DNA of 64,000 nt from Lytechinus pictus (GCF_037042905.1 NC_087251.1:40110373-40174372), one strand, 5' to 3'; positions 43,711 through 54,422 are shown, numbered from the stretch's first letter. Notes: generated from the sequence alone by a model not told the origin. Made by a program: numbers and translations.

Positions 43711-44229
43711 ATAATCAACACCGCACTTACTTTATACTGACTCTTGTAACAGACTGGGTTTCTTTCAAGGTCATACCCATTAATGGTTGATTGTTGACAG
43801 CTACCAGCTTGTCTAATTTAGGAATTCTATTATGTAACATTTGTACAAGTCTTAAGAGGGTTTATAATCATGTTTACTCAATGTCAAAAAACTTGATAGC
43901 ATGATAACAAAGATAGGATATCTAATTATGATTACAATATCTTGATAGATTTATCATTTCTTCTTCTTCTTTGATCTCTTTTTTTTTCTTTCTCTTAAAC
44001 ATAATAACTCTTGTATCTTTGTATCTTTCTGAATGACTTTCTGACAGTCTTTTGTTTTTTTTACCTTCTTCATTTGGTAAGATAGATATTCATTTTCTTT
44101 ATAAACAAAATTTGTAACGCATTCAATCATCTTCATACAAATTCCTTTCAAGAACAAATTCCTTTTAAGGAACAAATTCCTTTATTCCTTTCAAGGACAG
44201 TTGACAACTTACAAAACCAACATTTCACA
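43711..44229. other. Unassigned sequence
   Basis: Low-complexity minus frame at 43,954-44,175 (lysine/arginine-rich) and a short AATTCCTTT-type repeat near 44,150-44,200. Confidence 0.4.
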
Positions 44230-44680
44230 CAGGAATTTAAAATATGGGAGTAGTCCCTTCATCGTTTGGGACTTAAATTTTCGTACTCGACCCTCAGTAG
44301 TACGAACTCTCGGTGGAATCGAACCCCAAAGTTCCTGGGGGTACCCTCGGTGAGCACTTCGAAGGAATGAGATATTGCTGAGCAAATTTTTGGACTCTCT
44401 TTACCGCCTTGGACGTGCGATGCGATTAACCAAAGAATCCGAAACCGGTGCATCGAATTCCGTTGCGCCTTTGTACAGGTCGCAATCAACAGGGAGGACC
44501 ACTGCATCTTCAGGCCTTTCGACAGAGTTTAAATCAATGTCAGGGTCATAACTGTCGGCCCTGCCGGGCGATGTCCAGACGGATGTACAGATGGATGTGT
44601 TGTAGCATGGAGCTACTCCAACGTTATTATCCGTGCTTGGCACGTGGGGTTGTCTCACTCTTAGTCTTGGACACAACGTC
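44230..44680 (-). pseudogene. DIRS/Ngaro-like gag relic
   Basis: On the minus strand, three frames give DPDIDLNSVERPEDAVVLPV with FDAPVSDSLVNRIA, then VQKFAQQYLIPSKCSP, then ELWGSIPPRVRTTEGRVRKF with QTMKGLLP. Taken together they follow the layout of gag-like proteins of DIRS/Ngaro-type retroelements: an acidic FDAPVS-like segment, a YPxPxNC-like segment, and PxLWxxLPxxxRxxxxxxQ. At least two frameshifts are needed. The assignment is by memory of the family layout. Confidence 0.45.
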
Positions 44681-44810
44681 CATGAACCGAGACATTTTCA
44701 GCTAAACCGACTGACCGACCAGCTTGTCCTCCAGAGTTTCCCCCTTTCTTGCTCTCAGCATTTTGATGGTATCTCCGGGCTCCTCTGACTGCATGCTGGT
44801 AGAAAATAAT
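44681..44810. other. Unassigned sequence
   Basis: Short spacer between two retroelement relics. Confidence 0.3.
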
Positions 44811-44819
44811 GTGTCCTAA

Positions 44820-45027
44820 CTGCCACGGCACAAATGAAAAGATGCTTGCCCGTCCTATCGACTACTACTTGTTTCAAGTTATATTATGAGTCAGAAACAA
44901 ACAGAATTACACAGCTTCTGTATGGTCGAGAGAGTAGCAGTTAATAAGTACTAAACGTTTGTAGCGCCCTCTTTTGGCAGGATCATTACATGCTCCTCAA
45001 ATCTCATAGACATGCATATATTGTAAC
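44820..45027 (-). mobile_element. Probable 3' LTR of the Ty3 relic
   Basis: On the minus strand a purine tract AAAGAAGGGAGGA is followed at once by TGTTACAATATATGC, as expected for a polypurine tract and LTR start. The LTR end is not defined; about 200 bp is a guess. GGCGCTACAA inside it also occurs in the LTR-like stretch near 46,510. Confidence 0.4.
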
Positions 45028-45474
45028 ATCCTCCCTTCTTTGAGCTTTGTGCTAGAGAGAATGTAGATAATTTAAAAAAAATATCAGTGATAAACCAAAC
45101 AATTAATGTATGTAAATATTTCCAAAATATAAAACCAAATACCAGTTTATGAGACTTTCACATTTTTGTAGTTGCAGAAAAAGAATTGAGTTCAAAACAG
45201 TTCTTCCAGTTGCAAACAAAATGTTTTAAAAGTCCAGGTTAAATTGTCCAGGTTGATTTCACAAAATAAAAAGTCCAGATAGATGAGTTGATGAAAGAGT
45301 TGGTTGTTGGTTCAGTTCTGACTTCAAAAATTGCTTGATTAAAAAAAAAAAAGTTGTTTAAGAAATGTTAGTGTTCAGTTTGTTTATTTCAGCATTCACT
45401 CTCTTTTCTGCTTTGGTTTAAATGTTCAAAACGTAACAAAATCACTCATCTTAAGCGGTTCGCGTCGCTGACGT

Positions 45475-46050
45475 CTAGATCTTCTCAGGGAAGCTGGGTT
45501 GGTTGCTTCTGTTTCTGAGGTATTCAAGTTTGTATTTCTTGCCAGTAACAGGATTTCTGGTTATCACCTTACACTTGCCAATAGCCTGAGTTGTAGCTTT
45601 ATTCCACATAGATAGACGGATGTTTGCACTCTGAACTACATCCTCCTCTTTTAGATACTTTTGTGGTAGAAGATTCACTGTTGCACCTGAGTCCAGCTGG
45701 AATGGTACCGTCTGATTGTTGATAAGCATGTTACAGATAATTGGCTCTTTGTCCATATCCACTGCATTAATTTGCACAAAACTAATGCTTTCAGCTGAGG
45801 ATGAGTAGTCATCATCTCCGACATGGTGAACATTCCTGGTCTTGCACACTGAAGATTGCTTGAAGTGATTAGGCTTACTGCAAGCTTTGCACTTTTGTCC
45901 CCATGCTGGACAGGACTCTTTTTTCATCTCATGAACCCTGTTACAGAACTTGCACTTCTTAACCTCTGATTTACCTTTCTGTAGATCTTTCCCCTTTGGT
46001 TTCTGCCACTCCTCATCCCGACCATTCGCCATACAGCAAAAGGTAGGGGA
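45475..46050 (-). pseudogene. Ty3-type Gag zinc knuckle and protease
   Basis: The minus frame holds CKFCNRVHEMKKESCPAWGQ KC-type zinc knuckles followed by CKACSKPNHF, then the aspartic protease motif PFQLDSGATVNLLP. This order is the Gag C-terminus and protease of Ty3/gypsy retrotransposons. After KVITRNPVTGKKYKLEYL the frame reads RNRSNQPSFPEKI and stops, then a non-coding stretch leads to a polypurine tract at 45,028. Reverse transcriptase, RNase H and integrase are absent, so pol has an internal deletion. Confidence 0.75.
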
Positions 46051-46099
46051 TGGGACTAGAGGTATGTGAGGTGTAGTCATAGACAAAATTCTTAATAAA

Positions 46100-46530
46100 A
46101 ATGTAAAAGTAAGAGAGTTTGACTTACCAGTCTTTCCCCCCGAACAAAATGTTGATCTTCCTTCCGTTGTTGCTGTAATTTATCTTGGAATCAACGATAT
46201 ATTGTCATTTATCGCAAGACTCTTTGAAATATCGTTGGAATGTATCGGGAAATTTGTCATCCTCAGCAGCGCATAGACTTCTACGTAGAGGATGTAACGA
46301 GCCCTCTTGTGCTCAATTAAAGAAAGCTAACGGAAGCGACCACACCACTGACCTCTACAGAGCTGTATAAAGATGCTTCTCACCACAGATACCTGTTTCC
46401 GGTGATGCTTCTATTTCGAAGCTCCGAGATCCAGTGATAGTAGTCTCTTTCTCCCCTGACACTCGATATTAAAAAAAAATATTTTATACACAAGAATAAT
46501 TGTTGTAGCGCCATCAGCTTTGTTTATTCT
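46100..46530 (-). mobile_element. LTR-like segment upstream of the Ty3 relic
   Basis: On the minus strand GGCGCTACAACAATTATTC is followed by TGTATAAAATATTT (TATA-like), then about 300 bp of non-repetitive sequence and a leader-like TTTGTTCGGGGGGAAAGACT GG. It may be the 5' LTR of the zinc knuckle-protease relic or of another element. Identity to the probable 3' LTR could not be established by eye. Confidence 0.3.
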
Positions 46531-47403
46531 GCAATGAACTGTATCTTGTCGTATGGTGAAAGGAAATATGATGCTTTTTTTTGGGGGGGGGGGTTATTGC
46601 TTCTTCTTTTGATCCCTCTCTTTTTGTTGAGTACTATCATTGTAAGGGTTATTAATATTATTTTGGTTTTTCTATTACTTTTCATATTGTTGTTGAATAT
46701 TCATTTTCATCATCATATCCCTTTTGTAAGCCCCCATTTTGTACTGCCCTGGAATTAGTATGGGTGAAGGGTGAAATATAAAAAGAATGAAAAGGGGCAA
46801 GGAACTCAAGTGATAAAACAGAACATAATTACGTTCCAATTTTTTTTTATTGAGTTTCTTTTATTTATCCCCTTGAAAGCCATAGAACAGATTTGTTTTG
46901 CATTCATTTTATGTGATAATTTGTAAAAAAATTTAATTTCATTTGATTGAAATAAATAAAATTATCTTGAAACTTCCCCGCCTTCCCCCTTGAAAATTTG
47001 TATCTGCCCCTAAATAGGCCTTTGTGGTAAGAGATTTTTTATTTTATTTATTTTTTGATGAAAATCCTTTAGGTTTGGAGTTTAAATCAATGAAACAAAC
47101 TTGAAAATTCATACTGTAAAGCGAGGATTGATTGTCTTGATTGAGGCTATTGTGACTTCCTTACCAGAATGCATTAAAAGCAAGTCTGTTCGTCGAAACC
47201 TCAGAGGTCAGTGGTCCAAACGGGTTGATAAGCATCTATGGTTTCGTGAGATCTTTATTCTTTTTTGATTTGTCACTGTCAAACACCATAGACGTAATGG
47301 AGGCAGCTGGATGAGGTTCACGTAGAGAAATCGGTGAATTTTTATTCATTTTTTATATCATATTGATGACTTAAATCACTATTCCGTCAAAATAACAATT
47401 TAG
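46531..47403. other. Unassigned sequence with a T/G junction
   Basis: Holds T8G11 near 46,577, AT-rich DNA and no recognised gene. It separates the two gag fragments of the Ty3 relic. Confidence 0.4.
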
Positions 47404-47480
47404 AGAGTAAAAAGGCCCTAAGCTTTCGATCCTAGCAGAATATTCGTCGGAGGCAAAATGACAAACATATAAAGTGGAAC
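47404..47480 (-). ncRNA. Degenerate Penelope-type hammerhead ribozyme motif
   Basis: On the minus strand the core reads CCGACGA, then stem II TATTC-TGCTA-GGATC, then GAAA and GCTTAGGGCC. The hammerhead consensus CUGANGA differs at one base. Penelope-like elements are known to carry minimal hammerheads in their terminal repeats. The flanking TTTGTCATTTTGCCTC and the 3' side are shared with 63,671-63,760. Stem I was not modelled, and the core mutation probably abolishes cleavage. Confidence 0.5.
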
Positions 47481-47642
47481 AATTTGAATAAAGACATCAG
47501 TCCAAGTTTGCATTGATTCGCGATGCTTTGGACAAGGGATGGGGGGAAATGAGCAATGTATATTTTAACTATTGCACGGTATAGTGCCGAGAACGAGGTT
47601 AAATATTATAACCTCGTTCGTAGGATGAGTGGTTTCTGCATG

Positions 47643-47995
47643 CTATTTTTTTCTTCCAGACTTTGGGAAATGTTTCTGTCCAACCTTATGTATGTCTTCA
47701 TTCTTTTGACTCAGAGCTTTCACTTGGACAGATGTAGCCTCTACAGCTTTAGACACGTCTATAGCAGTTGTGAGGTCAAGGTCAGATCTCGAAATGAGAA
47801 GTTCTCTCATACGATCATCACGCACACCGAGTAGGACACGATCAACAAGCAGCTTGTCTTTCATACAGTCACAGAATCCACACGTTTTGCTCATCATACC
47901 AAGAACCGTGGCATACTGCTCAATGGATTCATCAATCTCTTGATTTCGCTGGTTGAATTTAAATCTCTCAAAGAATTCCCTGCTCTCCCCAAGGA
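47643..47995 (-). pseudogene. Ty3-type Gag fragment
   Basis: The minus strand reads ESREFFERFKFNQRNQEIDE, then CDCMKDKLLVDRVLLGVRDD and RMRELLISRSDLDLTTAIDV with AVEATSVQVKAL. This is the retrotransposon gag domain that precedes the zinc knuckles. It breaks off after HKVGQKHFPKSGRKK at 47,643, and the zinc knuckle part resumes 1.6 kb further at 46,050 on the same strand, so either an insertion or two copies are present. Confidence 0.75.
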
Positions 47996-47999
47996 AATG

Positions 48000-48949
48000 T
48001 GTGTTAAACTTTCATAATCACAGAACATTTGATGCTATCAGCCCAGTGGCAAATTTCATGCCATTGTAGACGCGAAGACATTAGGGTCCAACACTGTGAA
48101 GGAGAAGGGCAGTCTGATAACTATCAGAATGTTGAGAGAGATTTGTTAGAATAGAGTAATTTTCCCATTGCTGGCTCCACATTAGGGAGTTCGGTGAGTT
48201 TTTGATTTTTGTACAGCACCCCCATTAATTTGGTATCATTGGAAAGATAATTAAAAGAGAAAAAGAATGGTAGTAAAATCAGCTCCATACCTTGAATATT
48301 AGAGAAGTTACAGGCAATTTTAGCTTCGCGAATCTCCATTTCATGTCTGTCGCCTTCCATTCCCCCGGTAAGAAATATCATGAAATAGAGTCTATTTACC
48401 CCCCCCAGATATTATATATCTATAGAAATCTATATATGGTATACATATATATATATTTATATTTGAATATAATTTTATTAACAATTGCCCCCACTCCCCA
48501 GACAAATATCACATTCACAACACAAATTTACAATGAATTTCAACAATAGAAATATCACAAGGCAACATATTTCCTAATTAAAAGACAAACTAAAAAAATT
48601 TATGCCATATAATTACGTAATGAGTCAAAACAAGGTCGACGAGATTCCTCATTTTCCATGTGTGCCTTTTTTTCAAGCATATGCGATTCCATGCGATTGT
48701 ATAAATGCATAAACATTGTATACCATTACATTCAGAAAACTTCAAACTTTCAGAAAATATGGGTTTCTACTAGGTTTCTCCCCCTCCTTCATGCTCTTTT
48801 TACATGTTTTTCATCAAGAAAATACCTTAAAATATGGCAAAAAAAAAAGACTTATTGTTCTCTCGACTTTGAACACCAGGAAAAATGCTCTAAACCTCGA
48901 CAATCTTGGTATAAAATGAAAGCTTAGAATATCCCGTAGCGTATAATCA
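48000..48949. other. Unassigned sequence
   Basis: AT-rich, with TATATATA tracts near 48,440. No exon or repeat recognised; the 85-codon frames on both strands at 48,124-48,549 overlap each other. Confidence 0.4.
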
Positions 48950-49085
48950 CCGTCGACAACGGCCTTATTATGCAAGTTTGATGCCCCGGAAGTAGTATCA
49001 GAGTGCAGAGGTCAGTCAGAAATTTTAACAAAATGGCGGCCTCCAGTGAATACATGATCGCGTAGTGTTCCGAAGTCAACGGATT
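48950..49085 (+). promoter_or_regulatory. Promoter-like stretch with ACAAAATGGCGGCC
   Basis: A YY1-like AAAATGGCGGC overlaps an ATG in good context (49,033), opening MAASSEYMIA before a stop or a possible GT donor. The CpG-richer flank (ACCGTCGACAACGGCC) suggests a housekeeping-type promoter. No transcript can be traced; weak. Confidence 0.25.
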
Positions 49086-49500
49086 TCAAAACTCAGAATT
49101 TTCCACTTTTCCAGAGATTATAGTCAAATAAACGGTATCAAAAGAACAAGAAACTTCTCCTCTACACATAGATGTCTTCAGAAAGGTAAAAGATCAATTA
49201 GAAAAAGTTTTGAAAGTTTTGAATGGAAGGCTTAGCAAAAGTAGCTCCATGCTGAAGCTTTGAAGGACTATGATTATCAGTCATCATGCAATCAACAGTA
49301 GTAACAGTATGTCAGGATGGTAATTCACACCAACAACCACTTGTTCACTGCAACCATCCTGCCTGTGGGGAATCTACAGGTACATGTAGGACTATGGTAT
49401 ACCAATGTTGTACAGAGCACACACTTTAAAAAATCATTAAAATATCACTTTTGCGACCAAAATTACTAATTTCCATACAGCAGGCCTCTACAAAAAAAAA
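49086..49500. other. Unassigned sequence
   Basis: No feature recognised. Confidence 0.35.
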
Positions 49501-49504
49501 ATCA

Positions 49505-49590
49505 TCACTTGCCCTGTCGGGCAAGTGATAAAAAAATTTGCTTGCCGGATAGAAAAAACTGCTTGCCCGATTTATTTTCAAAAATTATTT
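49505..49590. mobile_element. Fragment with CTTGCCCG/CGGGCAAG motifs
   Basis: CACTTGCCCTGTCGGGCAAG then TTGCTTGCC and GCTTGCCCGATTTATTTT match the arms of the foldback element at 2638-3050. Terminal repeats are missing. Confidence 0.6.
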
Positions 49591-49839
49591 TGCTCTGAAC
49601 TTGATTTACCCTTGGCATTTCTTTTTCTTGACTCTTGTTCAAGTTGTTCTGGTCGCCGATCACGACGACAAAAGTCGCCTATTTTAGTCTGATGACTCAT
49701 TGCTTATTTGGTTGGAAGTTGAAGCCGAGTCGTGGCCAGGGTGACCAGATTTCACAAAATGAAATACAGGACAATCAACAACAAAAAAGATCAAGAAAGA
49801 AGGCTACACAGTGTTAGACTTGTGAAAAAAAATATACAG
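49591..49839. other. Unassigned sequence
   Basis: Short frame at 49,635-49,817, not recognised. Confidence 0.3.
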
Positions 49840-50330
49840 AATTAGAAGGGAGGGTGAAAGTCAAAATAAAGAAGAGAAAGACAAAAAGAAAGTAAGAAAA
49901 AAGGGGGAGGAAAGAAAGAATGAAGGAAAGAAAATGTTTCCTTCATTCTTGGAAAGAAAGAAGAAAACAGGAAGGAAGGAGGGAAGGAATGAAGGAAGAA
50001 AGGGAAAGAAAGTATAAGGGAAAAGAAAAAGGACAAAATGAAATAAATAATGAAAGAAAGAAAGGAGGAAAGAGAGGGAGGAAAGAATGAAGGGAGGCCA
50101 GAATGAAAAAAAAAGAAGAAAATAATAGGAGAGAAAGAACGAAAATAAAAACGAGTGGAAGGGAGAAGGAAATAAAAAAGGAAATGTAATAAAGAAGGCA
50201 AGTAAGAGAAAGAAGGAAAGAAAGAAAATGAACCGAGAGAGAGAAAGGATCAGGAAGTAAAAATAGATATGTAACAAAAAAGGGCAAGGAAGGATAGAAA
50301 AGAAAGAAAGAGGAAAAGGTTCAAACTTCA
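49840..50330. repeat. Polypurine tract, about 490 bp
   Basis: GGAAGGAAGG, GAAAGAAAG and GAGAGAGAAAGG-type sequence on the + strand with few pyrimidines. The minus strand yields three overlapping frames of 114-166 codons of Phe, Ser, Leu and Pro only; these are artefacts. Long purine tracts can adopt triplex DNA. Confidence 0.9.
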
Positions 50331-50399
50331 AGCAAATAAAAACAATCCAATCATATAACAAAAATCCTAATGATATTTGGTGTTTTTTAAAATATATTT

Positions 50400-50745
50400 T
50401 GAAAATTAAAAGTCAGTCCGAAGCTTGCATGCATTCAGCGCGATCTAGCTCGAGAGTCGACTGGCTCGCGATCGCTCGTGTACGTCTGTACATGTACTTG
50501 TAGCGCTGATGTATTAGAGTATGCGCTCAGAGGGCGAGAGAGGGGTTTCCCCAGCTAGCTCCTTCGTCGATTAGTAGCACATGCGCACAGTGTAGTTTTG
50601 AAAGTAAGATGGCAGCCCCCATCGAACGGGACTGCTGGCGATAAATTGGCGCTGATTTGACATGTTTCCACTGTTTTTTTACTGGTATGACATTGTATGA
50701 GAGATAATTGGCCGATAATTCTCTGCACAAGGTACTACTAGATTT
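50400..50745 (+). promoter_or_regulatory. CpG-rich promoter-like stretch
   Basis: GCGCGATCTAGCTCGAGAGT, CTCGCGATCGCTCGTGTACG and CACATGCGCACAGTG are CpG-rich against an AT-rich background. GTAAGATGGCAGCCCCC (about 50,604) resembles a YY1 site overlapping an ATG that opens MAAPIERDCWR and then stops. It is 1.1 kb upstream of the first candidate DUF6589 exon and in the same orientation, so it could be that gene's promoter. Inference only. Confidence 0.3.
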
Positions 50746-51344
50746 CAATACATATTCAAATTAACTTGAAAGATGACAATAACAGAAGTAACGCATCATC
50801 ATGAAAAAAAACCAATCACACATAAGGAGTCTTACAACATAAATATTCATGATAAAGGAATTGATAACAAAAATAATTGTCAAGTGTGGGATGCAAGAAA
50901 TGAAAGATGGATGAGGGTAACAAAGGAGATGGGGATAACAAAGATAAATCAGGATAAAAGGCAAGAATGCTGATGGAGACTGAAGAAAAGGGGAAAGTAA
51001 ATTAGGGTTGTTTTGGGGTAGAGCAATGTCCTGAAAATGAGAGAGGGGTTAAAAGTAATGAACTTGTAACCAAAACTGAAAGAACAAACCAAACTGCAAT
51101 AAACTTGAATAATGTACAAACTAGTTCCCTAAATAATATTCCTTTCGCCAAATAAAATGTCCTCATTTTAGGATCTCAAAGCAAATTTTAAGTAAACATG
51201 GTCATGTAGGTTACACTTCGTAATTCTGAAGGTTCGTAATTCCGAAACACGTAAATTGCCTATACCTCGATGTTCGTTAATCTAAATATAACCAATTACC
51301 TTGAAAACAATTTATGTCTAGGTTAATCAGTCATAGTGGCTGAC
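50746..51344. other. Unassigned sequence
   Basis: Opposed frames at 50,761-50,973, neither recognised. Otherwise AT-rich. Confidence 0.35.
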
Positions 51345-51478
51345 GTAATAGACGACAGATATCACTCTTGGGCCTTTTTATCAAAGTGGAGACAATGGCA
51401 GAGTTGTGATTCGAACTCACAACCTTGCAATTATGAGTCCAATGCTCTAACCACTGGACCACACGACCCGTCAATGTG
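51345..51478 (-). mobile_element. tRNA-derived SINE head or tRNA pseudogene
   Basis: On the minus strand GTGGTCCAGTGGTTAGAGCA (A box) and AGGTTGTGAGTTCGAATCAC (B box) surround an anticodon arm with loop CTCATAA, anticodon CAT. The acceptor stem halves do not pair, so it is not a functional tRNA-Met. The 3' part reads TGTCTCCACTTTGATAAAAA. No full body like the other SINEs is seen. Confidence 0.6.
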
Positions 51479-51751
51479 CCTCCTTTATAATGAAATAAGC
51501 TGCAGCAATGAATATCTTATGCACTAAATCAGTCGTTAATCCATTTTTTTCATTCTTGGTAGACAAAAAAAAAGAAAGCGAATTTCATGTAAAAGTGGGG
51601 ATGTGATATCATCAAGTTGCTCATTGAATATTCATGAAGACATGCCTACAACTGTTGAACCAGTCATAGTATTCTCAGCCCGGAGCATCCCTTTAATTTA
51701 TAGAAATTAATCAACACATTTTTCATGCGATAATTTCTTCTCATACAACAG

Positions 51752-51883
51752 ATTGATGACACTCCCGAAAATTTTCCAGCAAATGGAACTCCCACCCAGA
51801 AGCAAAAATTTCTAAAAAGCGTGACACAAGAAATCATTGGCCGTGTGTGGTCAATCCACGACCCCACTGATGTATTAAAGCAG
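51752..51883 (+). CDS. Candidate upstream exon of the DUF6589 gene
   Basis: After acceptor CATACAACAG the frame IDDTPENFPANGTPTQKQKF continues LKSVTQEIIGRVWSIHDPTD and VLKQ. This resembles the region before the first conserved block in DUF6589 proteins, where a helical segment of similar pattern lies. The donor is unclear (GTGTCA at 51,883 or GTCACC at 51,885) and its phase does not fit directly with the exon at 54,423, so an intermediate exon may be missing or this may be a pseudo-exon. Confidence 0.4.
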
Positions 51884-52735
51884 TGTCACCTCAGCCTGTG
51901 ATTGTTTCAAAAAGAGGGGGACGAGCAGAGAAGTATTGGATCTGCCCTACGTATATTGCCTCTGCAAAACGGGTAATATCATGATGTCAAAATCTTCTTT
52001 TGACAAGTATAACAAGGTGGTTCAAGAACCATGTGTCTTGCCTGACATCGCGATCAATGAAATATGCAATATGATACTTTTACCTTATCTTCGTCATAGA
52101 CACATGTGTGGTATTGGTTATTTTACCATGTGTAAACACAATTGATGCAAAAAGTATTTAAGAAATGAGAGCAATAACAAAAACTTGACCTTTTGACCCA
52201 TAGATGACCCTTGAACATGATCATGTGACATGTGACATATACAGACATATACCCAGTCTTCTTAGGGTTAAGCGTTATTCTTGTTCTTTTTTTCTCAATT
52301 GATTAAAATCAACATTTTCAGGAGGGATTTGACATTTAAATAAGATACTTGGGCAAGTCTGTTTACTACCCTCTTCCGCTTGGTTATATATTTTTTATTC
52401 TTCTTTACCACAGAAAAGGAAGAAGAGATGATCATGTGTAGTAATTCATTCTGCACCCGTGGTCTCTTCTTCCATTTAAGTGAAGTGGGATTAAGTGAGG
52501 ATACATTACCACCAGAAAGAAGAGATTGGTATTGCAGCGAAAGCTGAAAAAGCACCAACAGGTCCCCCTTTTGCATTTGTGCAAAACACACGAAGAACAA
52601 AGTGAGAGTGGAATGTGCCAACAAGCGATGCCCTTATGGCCAAATATTTCATCTATCCTGCCTTGGCATTGATAAAAGGCCAGGTAAAACCCCCAAAATA
52701 TATAATCTAATCTAATATATAATATAATATATATA
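51884..52735. other. Unassigned sequence, probably intronic
   Basis: A remnant of the AGGTCA-type repeat lies at about 52,185-52,240 (CTTGACCTTTTGACCC, ATCATGTGACATGTGAC). The minus frames at 52,295-52,746 are not recognised. Confidence 0.4.
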
Positions 52736-52761
52736 TATCTAACCATGGACCTACTAATCTA

Positions 52762-52980
52762 GGGGGTGTTGCAGGAAAATATTTGCAATCAATCGCAAAT
52801 ATTCTGTTGCAATTTTACAATTGATTGATCAGTTTTAACTATAGCAAATCAGATTAGATTCCTTGTTTCATGGAGCAGATTAGCAATCAATCCCAAATTT
52901 GCAATAAATTGTACGGCATATGCTTGATTTCGGGAAGGAAAATAGACATGCAATTGATCGCAAGTTTCTTGCAACGCCCC
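52762..52980. mobile_element. Foldback MITE with GGGG-GTTGCA ends
   Basis: GGGGGTGTTGCAGGAAAATA with TTTGCAATCAATCGC and, inverted, GGGGCGTTGCAAGAAACTTG with CGATCAATTGC form the ends. Inner segments AATTTTACAATTGATTGATC and GATTAGCAATCAATCC continue the symmetry. It follows an AACCATGGACCTACTA motif shared with 12,676. Confidence 0.75.
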
Positions 52981-52998
52981 ATTAGTCTGTGATCTTAA

Positions 52999-53743
52999 GG
53001 CCACCACACACCTTACGACCAGACTGGTCTGCGACTGAGTGAGGGGAGATGAATCGCAAGGTAGTCATAAGCTTCGACACCGCACACCTTGCGATCCGAT
53101 CTGTGACTCACGCATGCGCTTTTTGCCACAGCAACAGAAAAAGTACGCTTACTCGTGCATGTGCGCTTTGTTTATCATAATACGCGTCGTGCAACTCGGC
53201 TTTCTGATTGGCTGGAAGTTGGATTGAGCTTGCAATCCAGTCATAAGGATTCAACATGCCAAATCTTTACGATACTTTCCTTGCTACTTGTCTCTGACCG
53301 CTCTGCGACTCTCAAGCTGACAAGAGCTGTGACGTAAGGTGTGCGGTGGCACACCGACTGGTCTACGACTGCCTTGCGACTGCGTGAGGGGAGATGTGAC
53401 ATCACAGCTCTTGTCAGATTGAGAGTCGCAGACCGGTCAGAGACAAGTCGCAAGGAAAATATCGTGAAGAGTTGACATGTTGAATCCTTATGACTGGATT
53501 GCAAGCTCAATCCAACTTCCAGCCAATCAAAAAGCAGAGTTACACGACGCGTATATGATCAACAAAGTGCCTACGCAGTAGTAAGCGCATTTTCTCAGTT
53601 GTTATGGCAAAAAGCAAAAAGCGCATGCGTGAGTCGCAGACAGCGTGGTAGTCGGATCGCAAGGTGTGCGGTGTCGAGGGTTATGACTACCTTGCTATTC
53701 ATCTCCCCTCACTCAGTCGCAAGCCAGTGGCAGTGCGGTGGCA
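52999..53743. mobile_element. Long foldback element flanked by TTAA
   Basis: TTAA lies at 52,995-52,998 and 53,744-53,747. The left arm GGCCACCACACACCTTACGA ... GACTCACGCATGCGCTTTTT ... TTGCAATCCAGTCATAAGGA ... TGACAAGAGCTGTGACGTAA is repeated in reverse order and complement on the right (ACATCACAGCTCTTGTCAGA ... TCCTTATGACTGGATTGCAA ... AAAGCGCATGCGTGAGTCGC ... GTGCGGTGGCA). Arms are about 340 bp with a short centre near 53,360. It sits in or before the DUF6589 gene. Confidence 0.88.
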
Positions 53744-53747
53744 TTAA

Positions 53748-54422
53748 CGGATCGACATTTTGCTAAGTTGTTAAATTATCGATAGTCAGCACAATCTGTG
53801 GTATTAAATACTACATGATTGGGCAATTAAAGTCATTTATAGAATACATCAATACTTGTGTGAAAGGGTACTGGTTTGACAGCACAATTTAACAGACTAT
53901 ATAGGGACCCACTTGAAAACCTCTGAAGTAAATGAACACAAAAATCTGCATAATCACAGTGAAATCACTTTTGAAAAAGAAAAATTAAATCTTAAATTAC
54001 ACGCACAACCACCATATAGAGAGGGTTGAACATGTGCATTAGCTAATGGTTACTGAGTGATGTAAGGAATGTAAGGCTTGCTAGCACAGACCTAGAAAAC
54101 AAACAATTGCAAAATAATTCTACCTATTGAAGTCTTTGAATGTCAATTTAAAGCATTAAAATCTCCAAATGTTATCAACTACGGATAAAAGAGATCAAAA
54201 CCATTTAAAATTGACTTTTCGTTCATATAAAACGTAAATCTCATCTTTCACCAAGATCAGTGATACAAACGCATTCCAATTCTATTAAAAGATAAAAACA
54301 AAGTGTGATACAAACTCTTCATCCATTACTACACTTGATCAAGCAAGCATGCATTTGTCCTAAATGTGTCTGATATTATTGTATTTAAATATTCATGTAT
54401 TTACAAACCTATAAATCTCTAG
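53748..54422. other. Unassigned sequence upstream of a DUF6589 exon
   Basis: AT-rich; no exon found. It ends in the acceptor AAATCTCTAG. Confidence 0.45.

Noticed and set aside
48124-48549. Overlapping 85-codon frames on both strands
   Set aside because: Mutually exclusive, no domains, no codon bias visible.
49861-50361. 166-codon minus frame and two overlapping ones
   Set aside because: They contain mainly Phe, Ser, Leu and Pro because the + strand is a polypurine tract open in all frames.
51345-51478. Functional tRNA-Met gene
   Set aside because: A and B boxes and a CAT anticodon are present but acceptor stem halves do not pair, so it is more likely a SINE head or pseudogene.
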